The notes beneath the pieces were generated by a model. The model made no database searches and was not told where the DNA came from. It saw only the letters and a list, made by a program, of their open reading frames with translations. From Prosthecobacter sp. SYSU 5D2 (GTDB lineage Bacteria > Verrucomicrobiota > Verrucomicrobiia > Verrucomicrobiales > Verrucomicrobiaceae): 64,000 nucleotides of DNA. The position numbers and the translations under genes were made by a program. The stretch is from NCBI RefSeq assembly GCF_039655865.1, contig NZ_JBBYXL010000007.1, forward strand, positions 1 through 64,000. The letters run 5' to 3'. Position 1 is the stretch's first letter, and every line of letters starts with the position of its first letter. This document shows, one piece after another, positions 44,754 through 52,921 of this stretch.

Positions 44754-45359
44754 GTGATGTCCTCTCCAACCGTCCGCCCGCTTGCCCTGGACCTGGTCCA
44801 CGGGGCCCTCGGCTTCGCCTTCGTCAGCGTCGCCGCTTTCTCCGTCTGGGCATTCGCTGCCAAGGCTTTCAAAAACTTTGGCGGGGAGCTCGGCATGTAT
44901 GCGGCCATCGCCGCTGTGTTTCTCGGCCTGTCTGGATTGTTGCTCAGTCCTCTCGCAGGTGGCATGGGGCGGTTTTACAAGGCCTTTTTGCCCGCTTTCC
45001 TGCTTTACTCCCTCGTGTGGTGCATCGCCTGGTTTGGCCTGAAAGGCCGCACAGGCGAATGGGTGGGCGCGGCCGCAGGCTGCCTGGTTTTCGCCTGGCT
45101 CAGCATGAAGCTCCTGGGCAGCACGCGGGGCTGGATCGCCGCCGCCGTGGCCCTTTTTGTCCTCCATACCGCCGGTTATTTCGCTGGGGACTGGGCCATG
45201 TATGACTACTGGCTGAAAAAACCCGCCTTTCACGACCTCGCCCCTGCGGACAAGGCCCACGCCGCCCTCATGGGCAAGCTCTCCTGGGGGCTGTGCTACG
45301 GCCTCGGCTTCGGAGCCGGAATCGGCTGGGTCTTCAACCGGGCCCGCGTTGGAGCTTGA
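44754..45359 (+). CDS. Multi-spanning membrane protein of unknown function
   Basis: 201 residues with about five hydrophobic helices: ALGFAFVSVAAFSVWAFAAK, MYAAIAAVFLGLSGLLLSPL, AFLPAFLLYSLVWCIAWFGL, WIAAAVALFVLHTAGYFAG and the C-terminal GLCYGLGFGAGIGWVFN. The hydrophilic loop ADKAHAALMGKLSWG and the membrane pattern do not match a family I recognise. 36 bp separate it from leuD. Confidence 0.65.
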   Translation: MMSSPTVRPLALDLVHGALGFAFVSVAAFSVWAFAAKAFKNFGGELGMYAAIAAVFLGLSGLLLSPLAGGMGRFYKAFLPAFLLYSLVWCIAWFGLKGRTGEWVGAAAGCLVFAWLSMKLLGSTRGWIAAAVALFVLHTAGYFAGDWAMYDYWLKKPAFHDLAPADKAHAALMGKLSWGLCYGLGFGAGIGWVFNRARVGA

Positions 45360-45395
45360 GCGGAGATTTTTTCCTGCTATGAGTGGCGGCTCACC

Positions 45396-45992
45396 ATGGC
45401 CCTCGCAAAGATCACCCAAGTTTCCGGCACTGCCGTCCACGTCCCAGGCTCCGATATTGATACGGACCGCATCATCCCTGCCCGCTTCATGAAGTGCGTC
45501 ACCTTTGACGGCCTGGGTGAATTCGCTTTTTATGACGTCCGCTTTGACAAGGATGGCAAGCCCACCGGCCATCCTGTGGATGACCCCAAGCATAAAGGCG
45601 CATCCATCCTGCTTTCCGGCACCAATTTCGGCTGCGGCAGCTCCCGCGAGCACGCCCCGCAGGCCCTCTACCGTTTCGGCTTCCGCGCCGTTATCGCCCA
45701 GAGCTTCGCCGAGATCTTCTTTGGCAACTGCACCACCCTCGGCATCCCCTGCGTGATGGCTTCAGCAGAAGACATCGCCAAAGTCGCCGCCGCTGTGGAA
45801 GTGAATCCCGCCATCCAGGTCACCGTGGATGTGGAAAACAAGCGCGTCATCTATGGTGACGACAGCTTCAGCGTCAACATCCCCGCCACCGCCCACGAAG
45901 CCCTCACCAGTGGCAAATGGGACCCCATCGCCGAGCTGCTGGAGGCCAAAGACGCCATTCACAGCCGCATGACCACCATGGGCTGGGTCTAA
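45396..45992 (+). CDS. leuD: 3-Isopropylmalate dehydratase small subunit
   Basis: 198 residues; with LeuC it isomerises 2- to 3-isopropylmalate in leucine biosynthesis. Key segments: [40 protein letters not shown] (substrate-binding loop), [18 protein letters not shown]. The usual partner leuC is not in the window, so the subunits are encoded apart or leuC lies elsewhere. Length is normal. Confidence 0.95.
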   Translation: MALAKITQVSGTAVHVPGSDIDTDRIIPARFMKCVTFDGLGEFAFYDVRFDKDGKPTGHPVDDPKHKGASILLSGTNFGCGSSREHAPQALYRFGFRAVIAQSFAEIFFGNCTTLGIPCVMASAEDIAKVAAAVEVNPAIQVTVDVENKRVIYGDDSFSVNIPATAHEALTSGKWDPIAELLEAKDAIHSRMTTMGWV

Positions 45993-46026
45993 TTTTCCCT
46001 CAACTCTCCCCACACCGCCACCCGCC

Positions 46027-46404
46027 ATGAGCAACGTTCCCGATCAGCTCCGTTATCGCGATTCCCATGAGTGGGTGGACCCCACGCAGGACATTTCCCC
46101 CGTCGGCATCACGGACCACGCCCAGGCGGAGCTGACCGACGTCGTCTTTGTGGACCTGCCTAAACTTGGCTCCGTCACCGCCGGCCAGCAGGTCTGCGTG
46201 ATAGAATCCGTCAAAGCCGCCAGCGACATCTACGCCCCCGTCAGTGGTGAGATCGTCGAGGTCAATGATGCCCTCAATGCCGAGCCAGGCCTCATCAATA
46301 CCGATCCCTACGGAGCCGGCTGGATCTTCAAAATGAAGCTCTCCAGCCCCGATGAAGCTGCCTCCCTCATGGATGCAGCGGCTTATCAGGTGCATATTGG
46401 TTAG
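46027..46404 (+). CDS. gcvH: Glycine cleavage system H protein
   Basis: 125 residues; carries the lipoyl arm that shuttles aminomethyl groups between GcvP, GcvT and Lpd. Lipoylation site is the Lys of [20 protein letters not shown]. Also [10 protein letters not shown] at the start and [16 protein letters not shown] near the end. GcvT and GcvP genes are not in the window. It follows leuD by 34 bp. Confidence 0.95.
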   Translation: MSNVPDQLRYRDSHEWVDPTQDISPVGITDHAQAELTDVVFVDLPKLGSVTAGQQVCVIESVKAASDIYAPVSGEIVEVNDALNAEPGLINTDPYGAGWIFKMKLSSPDEAASLMDAAAYQVHIG

Positions 46405-46498
46405 GCTTCTCAGCTTAACGAGGCCGGGGCGTTGCGTTCCAAACCCGCCCCCAGATTGCACTGGATCATCCCTTGTGTGAGAGCATGCTGGCAGTGTT

Positions 46499-46900
46499 AT
46501 GAATACCGCTCCCATCTCCACTCACAACAAAGCCCTCGGTTACATCCTCTGGATCTTCGGGTTCCTTGGCTCGCATCGCTTTTATTTTGGCAAGCCGGTC
46601 ACCGGGGTCATCTGGTTCTTCACTGGCGGCCTTCTTCTCATCGGCTGGATCGTGGACCTCTTCCTCATTCCGTCCATGGACCGCCAGGCGGACCGCCGCT
46701 ACACACCGGGGCCGTATGAGTACTCCCTCGCCTGGATCCTGCTGACCTTTCTTGGCATCTTCGGCGTCCACCGGTTTTACCAGGGCAAGTGGCTCACCGG
46801 TCTGCTTTACCTCCTTACTGGCGGCGGTTTCCTCATCGGCGTCATCTATGACTTCTGCACGCTGAATGACCAGCTGGATGAGCTGAACAAAAAAGCCTGA
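46499..46900 (+). CDS. Protein with two TM2 domains
   Basis: 133 residues. Two similar units, each with two membrane helices joined by a short polar turn: GYILWIFGFLGSHRFYFGKP/TGVIWFFTGGLLLIGWIVDL and WILLTFLGIFGVHRFYQGKW/TGLLYLLTGGGFLIGVIYDF. HRFYxGK is the TM2 signature. A tandem duplication inside one gene. Function unknown. Confidence 0.85.
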   Translation: MNTAPISTHNKALGYILWIFGFLGSHRFYFGKPVTGVIWFFTGGLLLIGWIVDLFLIPSMDRQADRRYTPGPYEYSLAWILLTFLGIFGVHRFYQGKWLTGLLYLLTGGGFLIGVIYDFCTLNDQLDELNKKA

Positions 46901-47006
46901 CCGCAGACTTCGTTTCATCCGGGAAAGCTTGCACAACAGGGAGGCGGCGTTGCATCATCACACATCGTGAGAGACCCGCCGTCTCCCTCATGTCAGCCAA
47001 CCCGCC

Positions 47007-48059
47007 ATGAAACATCTCCTTTTCGTTTTCTTTTTTGCCTCCCTTTCCCTCGTCCAGGCGCGGGAGGGCACCCTGGACATTTACTGGATAGATTCCGAGG
47101 GTGGCGGCTCCACCCTCATCGTCACGCCGGCGGGTGAATCCATTCTTGTGGATACCGGGAATCCGGGCGGACGCGATCCCTTGCGCATCAAGCAGGTGGC
47201 CACTGAAGAAGCCGGCCTGAAGCGCCTGGACCACGTCATCATCACCCATTTTCATGGCGACCACTTCGGTGGTCTGGCAGAGCTGGCGGAGCTAATGCCC
47301 ATCGGCACCCTGTATGACAAAGGCGTGCCTGAAGGCAGCCCCGATGGCAAACCGCAGGACATGCGTTGGACTCTGATGCGCCGCCCTTATCTGAATGCCA
47401 AAGTGGCAAACCGCATCACCCTCGCTGCCGGGGACACCGTGCCGCTGAAGCAGCCCCAAGGCGCGCCCACCCTCAGCCTGCGCTGCCTCGGCGCTAACCA
47501 AAAGTTTATCAGCCCGCCAGCCGGCTTTCCTCAAAATCCCCTCACCGGCAGCGTGCCACCCAAAGCACCGGACCCCAGCGACAATGCCAACAGCATCGTG
47601 CTCCTGCTCCAGTTCGGGGAGTTCCGCTTTTTTGACGGCGGCGACCTCACCTGGAATGCCGAGGAAAAGCTCGTCACCCCCGTCAATCTCGCCGGCACCG
47701 TGGACCTGTATCAGGTCAACCATCACGGTCTGGAAAGCAGCAACAACCCGGTGCTCGTCCGCAGCCTGCAGCCCACCGTTTCCGTGATGAACAACGGTCC
47801 CAAAAAAGGCACCAGCACCTCCGCCATGGAGGCCTTGAAATCCACCCCCTCCATCATCGCCATGTACCAGGTGCATGAAAACATCCGCGACGATGCCCAG
47901 AACACCCCGGACAAAACCATGATCGCCAACCACGGAGACGAGGGCGAGGCCTGCACCGCGCGGCACATCCGCTGCTCCGTGAGTACCGACGCCAAAAGCT
48001 ACACACTGGAAGTCCCCTCCCGGCAGCATTCCCGCACCTTTCAGACACGCGCAAAATAG
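47007..48059 (+). CDS. Secreted metallo-beta-lactamase-fold hydrolase, ComEC-tail-like
   Basis: 350 residues. Signal peptide [15 protein letters not shown]. The MBL fold is shown by [20 protein letters not shown], the metal motif [11 protein letters not shown] (about residues 79-89), [12 protein letters not shown] and the closing [17 protein letters not shown], as in ComEC/Rec2-type hydrolases. It might be a periplasmic phosphodiesterase or nuclease. An N-terminal competence domain is absent. Transcribed toward the oxyR gene. Confidence 0.83.
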   Translation: MKHLLFVFFFASLSLVQAREGTLDIYWIDSEGGGSTLIVTPAGESILVDTGNPGGRDPLRIKQVATEEAGLKRLDHVIITHFHGDHFGGLAELAELMPIGTLYDKGVPEGSPDGKPQDMRWTLMRRPYLNAKVANRITLAAGDTVPLKQPQGAPTLSLRCLGANQKFISPPAGFPQNPLTGSVPPKAPDPSDNANSIVLLLQFGEFRFFDGGDLTWNAEEKLVTPVNLAGTVDLYQVNHHGLESSNNPVLVRSLQPTVSVMNNGPKKGTSTSAMEALKSTPSIIAMYQVHENIRDDAQNTPDKTMIANHGDEGEACTARHIRCSVSTDAKSYTLEVPSRQHSRTFQTRAK

Positions 48060-48084
48060 TCATCCGAGGACCGGCTTTTTCACC

Positions 48085-48957
48085 TCATCCCATGGCCATC
48101 AGCACCTTGGCCAGCCGGTGGCCCAGCCGGGAAGTTTTTCGCGTCATGAGACGGATTCGGCGCATGGGTGGCGGGTTCAGTTTCACAAACACCACCCCCG
48201 CCGCGGATGGACGGTGGTCCAGGGTCATCTTGGGAATCAAGGTCACGCCAGCACCATGGCGGACAAGCGTCAAGAGCGTCTCGATGCTCGTGGCAACGGA
48301 TTCATGCCCGCGCCCGCTCCCATGCGCCGTGCAGTAATCCAGCGCCTGGTCCCGCAGACAGTGCCCGTCCTTCAGCAGCAGCAGTTTGTCCCCGCTGATG
48401 AGACCGGGGTCCATCCGCCGCTTGCGGGCTGCCAGCGGATGGCCGGCCGGCACGGCCAGCAGCAGCTCATCATCCATCAGCCAGGTGGCCTCGATGAGGG
48501 CATCCCCACAGTCCGTGGCCAGGATGGCCGCATCCAGCCTGCCCGTCGCCACGCCTTTTTCCAGCTCACCGGTCACATCCTCCACCACCCTCACCAGCGT
48601 GTCCGGACAGGCTTTTTTCATCGCCGTCAGCACCGCCCCGAGCCGGTACGGCGCGATGGTGGGAATGAGCCCCAACGTGATCTCCGCAGGCATCTGCCCG
48701 GCCTCGATCTCCGCTTCGTCCATCATCTCCTGGCGCGCGCGCAAAATGTCCCTGGCCCGGGAAACGAAAGCCTGCCCGGCAGCCGTGAAAACCACCCGCC
48801 GGTTGGTGCGCTCGATCAGTTGCACACCCAGCCCGGCCTCCAGCTTTTGCAACTGAAGGCTCAGCGTGCTCTGGCTGACATGGCAGGCCGAAGCCGCCTG
48901 GCCAAAGTGCAGATGGTCCGCTACAGCAGCCAGATATTCAAGATCGCGAAAATTCAT
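48085..48957 (-). CDS. oxyR: LysR-type regulator OxyR with both redox cysteines
   Basis: 290 residues. Helix-turn-helix at 19-40 (GQAASACHVSQSTLSLQLQK). The effector domain carries LKDGHCLRDQALDYC: Cys200 and Cys209, nine residues apart, exactly matching Cys199 and Cys208 of E. coli OxyR, which form the disulfide sensing hydrogen peroxide. The protein should activate peroxide defence genes; a secreted peroxiredoxin gene lies 1 kb away. The start codon is within a palindrome cluster likely used for autoregulation. Confidence 0.92.
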   Translation of the reverse strand: MNFRDLEYLAAVADHLHFGQAASACHVSQSTLSLQLQKLEAGLGVQLIERTNRRVVFTAAGQAFVSRARDILRARQEMMDEAEIEAGQMPAEITLGLIPTIAPYRLGAVLTAMKKACPDTLVRVVEDVTGELEKGVATGRLDAAILATDCGDALIEATWLMDDELLLAVPAGHPLAARKRRMDPGLISGDKLLLLKDGHCLRDQALDYCTAHGSGRGHESVATSIETLLTLVRHGAGVTLIPKMTLDHRPSAAGVVFVKLNPPPMRRIRLMTRKTSRLGHRLAKVLMAMG

Positions 48958-49006
48958 TGATCGATTTTATCAATCATTGATTCACACATTATCAATTAGA
49001 TCAATT
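48956..49006. promoter_or_regulatory. Palindrome cluster upstream of oxyR
   Basis: ATTGAT-N7-ATCAAT at 48956-48974 and ATTGAT-N9-ATCAAT at 48976-48996, followed by a further ATCAAT near 49000, in an AT-rich stretch adjoining the oxyR start. LysR-type regulators bind such interrupted palindromes and usually control themselves. Confidence 0.5.
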
Positions 49007-49134
49007 CATTGTTAACTGTCAATATCGTCACGTGGTTCCCCCCGGCCCAGGCGCCCTCTCATCCTTACCGTGAGCTTCTTGACGATAGAGGCAGGATGAG
49101 GGGACTGCTTGCCACCACCTGCGTTCAGAGTGGC

Positions 49135-49923
49135 CTAACCGAAAAGACGGTGGTAGTTTTCCTCCAGTTGGCCTTTTAGTTCTTCCATCGGAAGTCCTCG
49201 CCCCCTGGCCAGCAGCTCATAGCTCACTTTCAGGTTCGCCGGATGATTGAGCGGCTCTTCCTCCCCGCCTAATGGATGCGGATTCATCTCCTCCGGCGGT
49301 CGCATATCCGGTGCGTCCGTCTCCGCCAGCAGACGCTCCAGCGGCACCTCCTTAAAAACCGCCAGCTGCGCCGCCTTGCGCGGATGTCCAAAATACGGCG
49401 ACAGTGAAAAATACGCCCCCATTTTCACAAAGCCAGAAATCATCTCCGCCGGTCCGCCATAAGAATGCAGCAGGAAACCCCGCCCCGGCAGAGCCCGCGT
49501 ACGCAGTTCCTCCTCCAGCAGCCCCCAGGCACGCAGACAATGGATCGTCGCTGGACGTTCCATCTCCTTCGCCATCTCAAGCTGCGAACGAAAACACTCC
49601 ACCTGCGCCTCCACATCAGGATTTTCGATCCACCGGTCCAGGCCGATCTCCCCCACCACCGCCTGTGGAAACTCACGCAACCAGGCTGCCAGCTTTTCCT
49701 CCCATCCTTTCGCCCTCTCCTTCACAAACCAAGGGTGCAGGCCAAAGGCAGGCCGCACCCAGGCATGCTGCCGCGCCAGATCTGCCACCGCCTGCCAGTC
49801 GTCCTCACGGGTGCCATTGACCACCATTTCTGCCAAATCACAGCCTGCCAGCACCTTCATCACCTCCGCACGCCAGGGGTCCAGGCGTGAATCGTGCAGA
49901 TGGTTATGGGCATCAAACAGCAT
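49135..49923 (-). CDS. TatD-family metal-dependent hydrolase
   Basis: 262 residues. MLFDAHNHLHDSRLDPW has the paired His metal ligands (H-N-H), VVGEIGLDRW the Glu, PATIHCLRAWG and GFLLHSYGGPAEMISGFVKM the later His residues, and LLAETDAPDM the Asp. TatD enzymes are 3' to 5' exonucleases or deoxyribonucleases. Divergent from the peroxiredoxin gene. Confidence 0.88.
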   Translation of the reverse strand: MLFDAHNHLHDSRLDPWRAEVMKVLAGCDLAEMVVNGTREDDWQAVADLARQHAWVRPAFGLHPWFVKERAKGWEEKLAAWLREFPQAVVGEIGLDRWIENPDVEAQVECFRSQLEMAKEMERPATIHCLRAWGLLEEELRTRALPGRGFLLHSYGGPAEMISGFVKMGAYFSLSPYFGHPRKAAQLAVFKEVPLERLLAETDAPDMRPPEEMNPHPLGGEEEPLNHPANLKVSYELLARGRGLPMEELKGQLEENYHRLFG

Positions 49924-50005
49924 GACAGTCTTGGGAATATGTGAGCGGGTCCGTGCGTTTTATGAAGCGTCAGCTACACGCTGATCCTCTTCCCCATTCA
50001 AACCC

Positions 50006-50527
50006 ATGAAACACACCCTGACAATCCTTGCTCTCGCCGCCAGCCTTTTCACCAGCGCCCACGCCAGTGAAGGAGAAAAAGTGAGCCTTCCAGCCCCTGA
50101 AGTTTCCGGTATCAACCAGGACGGCGACACCGTCAAATTCACCGATGTCTATGCCAAAGGCCCCACCGTCGTTTTCTTTTACCCGAAGGCCAACACCCCC
50201 GGCTGCACCAAGCAGGCCTGCTCCCTCCGCGATGCCTTTGCCGACCTGACCAAGGACGGCGTTCAGGTCCTGGGCGTCTCCTTCGACAAGCCGGAAGCGC
50301 AGAAAAAATTCAGGGACGACTTCAAGCTCCCCTACGACCTCATCGCCGACCCCGAAGGCAAGATTGTGGACGCCTTCAAGGTGGACCGCATCGTCAAAGG
50401 CACCGCCAACCTCGCCAGCCGCCAGGCCTTCCTCGTCAAGGGTGACAAAATCATCTGGAAAGACACCAAGGCCTCCACCGCCGACCAGGCCGATGACATC
50501 AAGCGCGTCCTGGCGGAAACCAAGTAA
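50006..50527 (+). CDS. Secreted peroxiredoxin, BCP type
   Basis: 173 residues. Signal peptide MKHTLTILALAASLFTSAHA. The AhpC/TSA fold has FFYPKANTPGCTKQACSLRD, the BCP/PrxQ pattern with peroxidatic Cys and resolving Cys five residues apart. It reduces peroxides in the periplasm. Its position near OxyR, with TatD between, suggests a peroxide-response neighbourhood. It ends before an intrinsic terminator. Confidence 0.9.
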   Translation: MKHTLTILALAASLFTSAHASEGEKVSLPAPEVSGINQDGDTVKFTDVYAKGPTVVFFYPKANTPGCTKQACSLRDAFADLTKDGVQVLGVSFDKPEAQKKFRDDFKLPYDLIADPEGKIVDAFKVDRIVKGTANLASRQAFLVKGDKIIWKDTKASTADQADDIKRVLAETK

Positions 50528-50550
50528 GCCAGCCCTTTTAGTTATTATTA

Positions 50551-50584
50551 AAAGCGTCGCCTTTCACCAGGCGGCGCTTTTTTT
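50551..50584 (+). terminator. Intrinsic terminator after peroxiredoxin gene
   Basis: Stem AAGCGTCGCC / GGCGGCGCTT (one G-T pair) with an 8-base loop, followed by seven Ts. It ends 5 bp before the stop of the convergent hybrid kinase gene. Confidence 0.85.
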
Positions 50585-50588
50585 CGCC

Positions 50589-52895
50589 CTACTGCCTCAC
50601 TGTCCGCTGTGCCAGCACCGTCTTCACCAGACGGATCATGTCCGCAGGTTCATACGGTTTGGGCAGCACCGCAGCAAAACCATAAGCTGCCGGTTTAGCC
50701 ATGACCGGGTCGTCCGAATACCCGCTGGAGACGATGGCCAGCACGTCCGGATCAAGCTGGCGCAGGCGTTCCATCGCCCGCACGCCTCCCATTCCATTGG
50801 GGATCGACAGGTCCAGGATCACCAGGTCAAAGGCACGTCCCTCCTGCAGCGACTCCTGATACAAGCGCACGGTCTCACTGCCTTCCGCACTTTCGGTGAT
50901 CTCGTAGTTCTGGCTGCTCAGGTTGCGTACGATCAGGCTGCGCACCAGCGGATCATCTTCCAGCACCAGGATGCGCGGCACGGATGAATGGGGTGCATTT
51001 TCAAAAGCTGTACTGATGCCAATGGCATCCACTTCCTCGCCCTCTGCATCCACGGGCAGGTAGAAGCGCACCGACGTGCCCTTCTCACCCTCACTCCTGA
51101 CGGAGATGGAACCTCCATGCGCCTTGGCGATGGATTCACACACCGTCAGGCCCAAGCCCGTGGCATTCTCCGCCTTGCGGGTGCTGAAGTAGGGCTCAAA
51201 AATATGCGCCAGATTTTCCGTCGTGATGCCTTCCCCCTGGTCATTCACCTCGATCACGATCCCCGTGGGCAGGGACGGATGGTCGGCCAGCATCTCATGC
51301 GGAAACATTTCCCCCGGATCCGCCGCCACACAGCGCACGGTGATGACACCGCCGTCCCCCTGGGCCTGCTCCGCATTGCGGATCAGATTGCCTAACAAAC
51401 GGCGTATCTGCGCCGGGTCCACGGCCAGGTTGGGCAGGTTCGGAGCCAGCTCCAGCCGGTATTCGATGCGGGTGGCCCGGCTGTGATGCAGGAAAAACTG
51501 CTCCACCAGATCCCCGAGTTGCGTCGGCCGTTTGATCGGGGCTCCGCCGCGCGCAAAGGTCAGCAGTTGCTGCACCAGTCCCTGAGCCTGCAGGGTGGCC
51601 TGTTTGGCCGTGTGGAGTTCCGGCAGTTGCACCGCACTGCGCAGGCGCATTTCCGCCAGGGAGATGTTCCCCAGCAGCACCGTCAGCAGGTTGTTAAATT
51701 CGTGGGCAAAACCACGCGCCAGCAGTCCCAGGGATTCCAGCCTGTCCATGCGGTTGCGCCGTTCCGCCTCCTCACGCCGGCTCGTGATGTCCTGCATCAG
51801 CACCAGAAGCCCTTCGGCAAAGGGATGCCCGCGGATCTCCAGCCAGGTCTGCTTCTCCTCAAAATACAGCTCCCGCGTCACCGATTCCCGGTGCAGCAGC
51901 GCATGGGCCAGCGCCTCATAGTGTGACTCTCGCGTGGCGGTCGGCAGCAGGTCCCAGAGGTTGGCTCCCAAAAGCTTGTCCGGCCCGCGTTCAAAAAGCC
52001 TCTGCGCACTGGCATTGGCATAGATAAGGTTCCATCCGCCATCCAGGGCGATGAGCGGATCGGAGATGCTTTCCACCACGTCCACCAAAGGTGCTTGGGC
52101 TGCGCGTTCCGCCGCCGCGCTTGCAGATGGCGCTTCAGAAGCCGGCACGGGCAGCCCGCGAAAAAGGATGACTACGCCTGTCAGTTGGCCCGACTGGTCC
52201 CGCAGCGGCGTGGACCGGTCCTGCACCGCCACGCGATTGCCGTTGAGCGTCGTCAGCCACACGGTCCGTTCATTGGCGGAGTGCGCCGCCGTGCTCAGTT
52301 CCACCGCCGCCGGCTCACCGCTGGCATGATAGATGCGGAAAACCTCATGCAGCGATCTTCCCACCACCTGGCCTTGCTCCCAGCCGGTGATGCGCGCCGC
52401 CGCCGGGTTCATAAAAACAATGACCCCTGCTAGATCGGCTGCAATCACTCCGTCCGCGAGACTTTCAAAAGTCTCAAAATAGCTCTGCTCCCGCCTCACC
52501 CGGTCCATTTCCTTCAGGTGCCGTGTCGCGGCGACTTCCACGGTCAGCCTCAGCTCATCCTGGTTAAATGGCTTGAGGAGATAGCCGTGGGGCTGGGTCT
52601 CACGGGCACGCTGCACCGTCTCCAGATCCGCACAGGCTGTCACATAGACCACGCCCACGTGACCTTTTTGCTGCAGGCGCCTGGTGGTCTCAATCCCGTC
52701 CAGGGTACCATCCAGATGTACGTCCATCAGTACCAGGTCCGGTTGCAGCTCATCATAGAGCCTCAGGGCGTCCTCCCCTGTTGCGCAGGTTCCGACGACG
52801 CGATAGCCCAGCCCGTTGAGACAGGCGGCCATGTCACAGCCAACGAGCCCTTCGTTCTCGACAATCAGTATGCGAATGCGGTCAGAACCATTCAT
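50589..52895 (-). CDS. Hybrid sensor kinase: receiver-PAS-PAS-kinase-receiver
   Basis: 768 residues, no membrane helices. Domains: REC at 5-120 (Asp58 in LVLMDVH), PAS at about 135-245 and 270-370, dimerisation/phosphoacceptor helix with His398 (RGFAHEFNNLLTV), HATPase with N-box Asn507, DQGEG and GLGL (about 450-615), and a second REC at 640-765 (Asp695 in LVILDLS). The receiver at the N-terminus could be fed by the kinase encoded just upstream; the C-terminal receiver has no output domain, so the signal leaves through another protein. It starts 27 bp behind that kinase gene. Confidence 0.92.
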   Translation of the reverse strand: MNGSDRIRILIVENEGLVGCDMAACLNGLGYRVVGTCATGEDALRLYDELQPDLVLMDVHLDGTLDGIETTRRLQQKGHVGVVYVTACADLETVQRARETQPHGYLLKPFNQDELRLTVEVAATRHLKEMDRVRREQSYFETFESLADGVIAADLAGVIVFMNPAAARITGWEQGQVVGRSLHEVFRIYHASGEPAAVELSTAAHSANERTVWLTTLNGNRVAVQDRSTPLRDQSGQLTGVVILFRGLPVPASEAPSASAAAERAAQAPLVDVVESISDPLIALDGGWNLIYANASAQRLFERGPDKLLGANLWDLLPTATRESHYEALAHALLHRESVTRELYFEEKQTWLEIRGHPFAEGLLVLMQDITSRREEAERRNRMDRLESLGLLARGFAHEFNNLLTVLLGNISLAEMRLRSAVQLPELHTAKQATLQAQGLVQQLLTFARGGAPIKRPTQLGDLVEQFFLHHSRATRIEYRLELAPNLPNLAVDPAQIRRLLGNLIRNAEQAQGDGGVITVRCVAADPGEMFPHEMLADHPSLPTGIVIEVNDQGEGITTENLAHIFEPYFSTRKAENATGLGLTVCESIAKAHGGSISVRSEGEKGTSVRFYLPVDAEGEEVDAIGISTAFENAPHSSVPRILVLEDDPLVRSLIVRNLSSQNYEITESAEGSETVRLYQESLQEGRAFDLVILDLSIPNGMGGVRAMERLRQLDPDVLAIVSSGYSDDPVMAKPAAYGFAAVLPKPYEPADMIRLVKTVLAQRTVRQ

Positions 52896-52921
52896 TTTGA
52901 GTTAACAATACTACGCTAACT

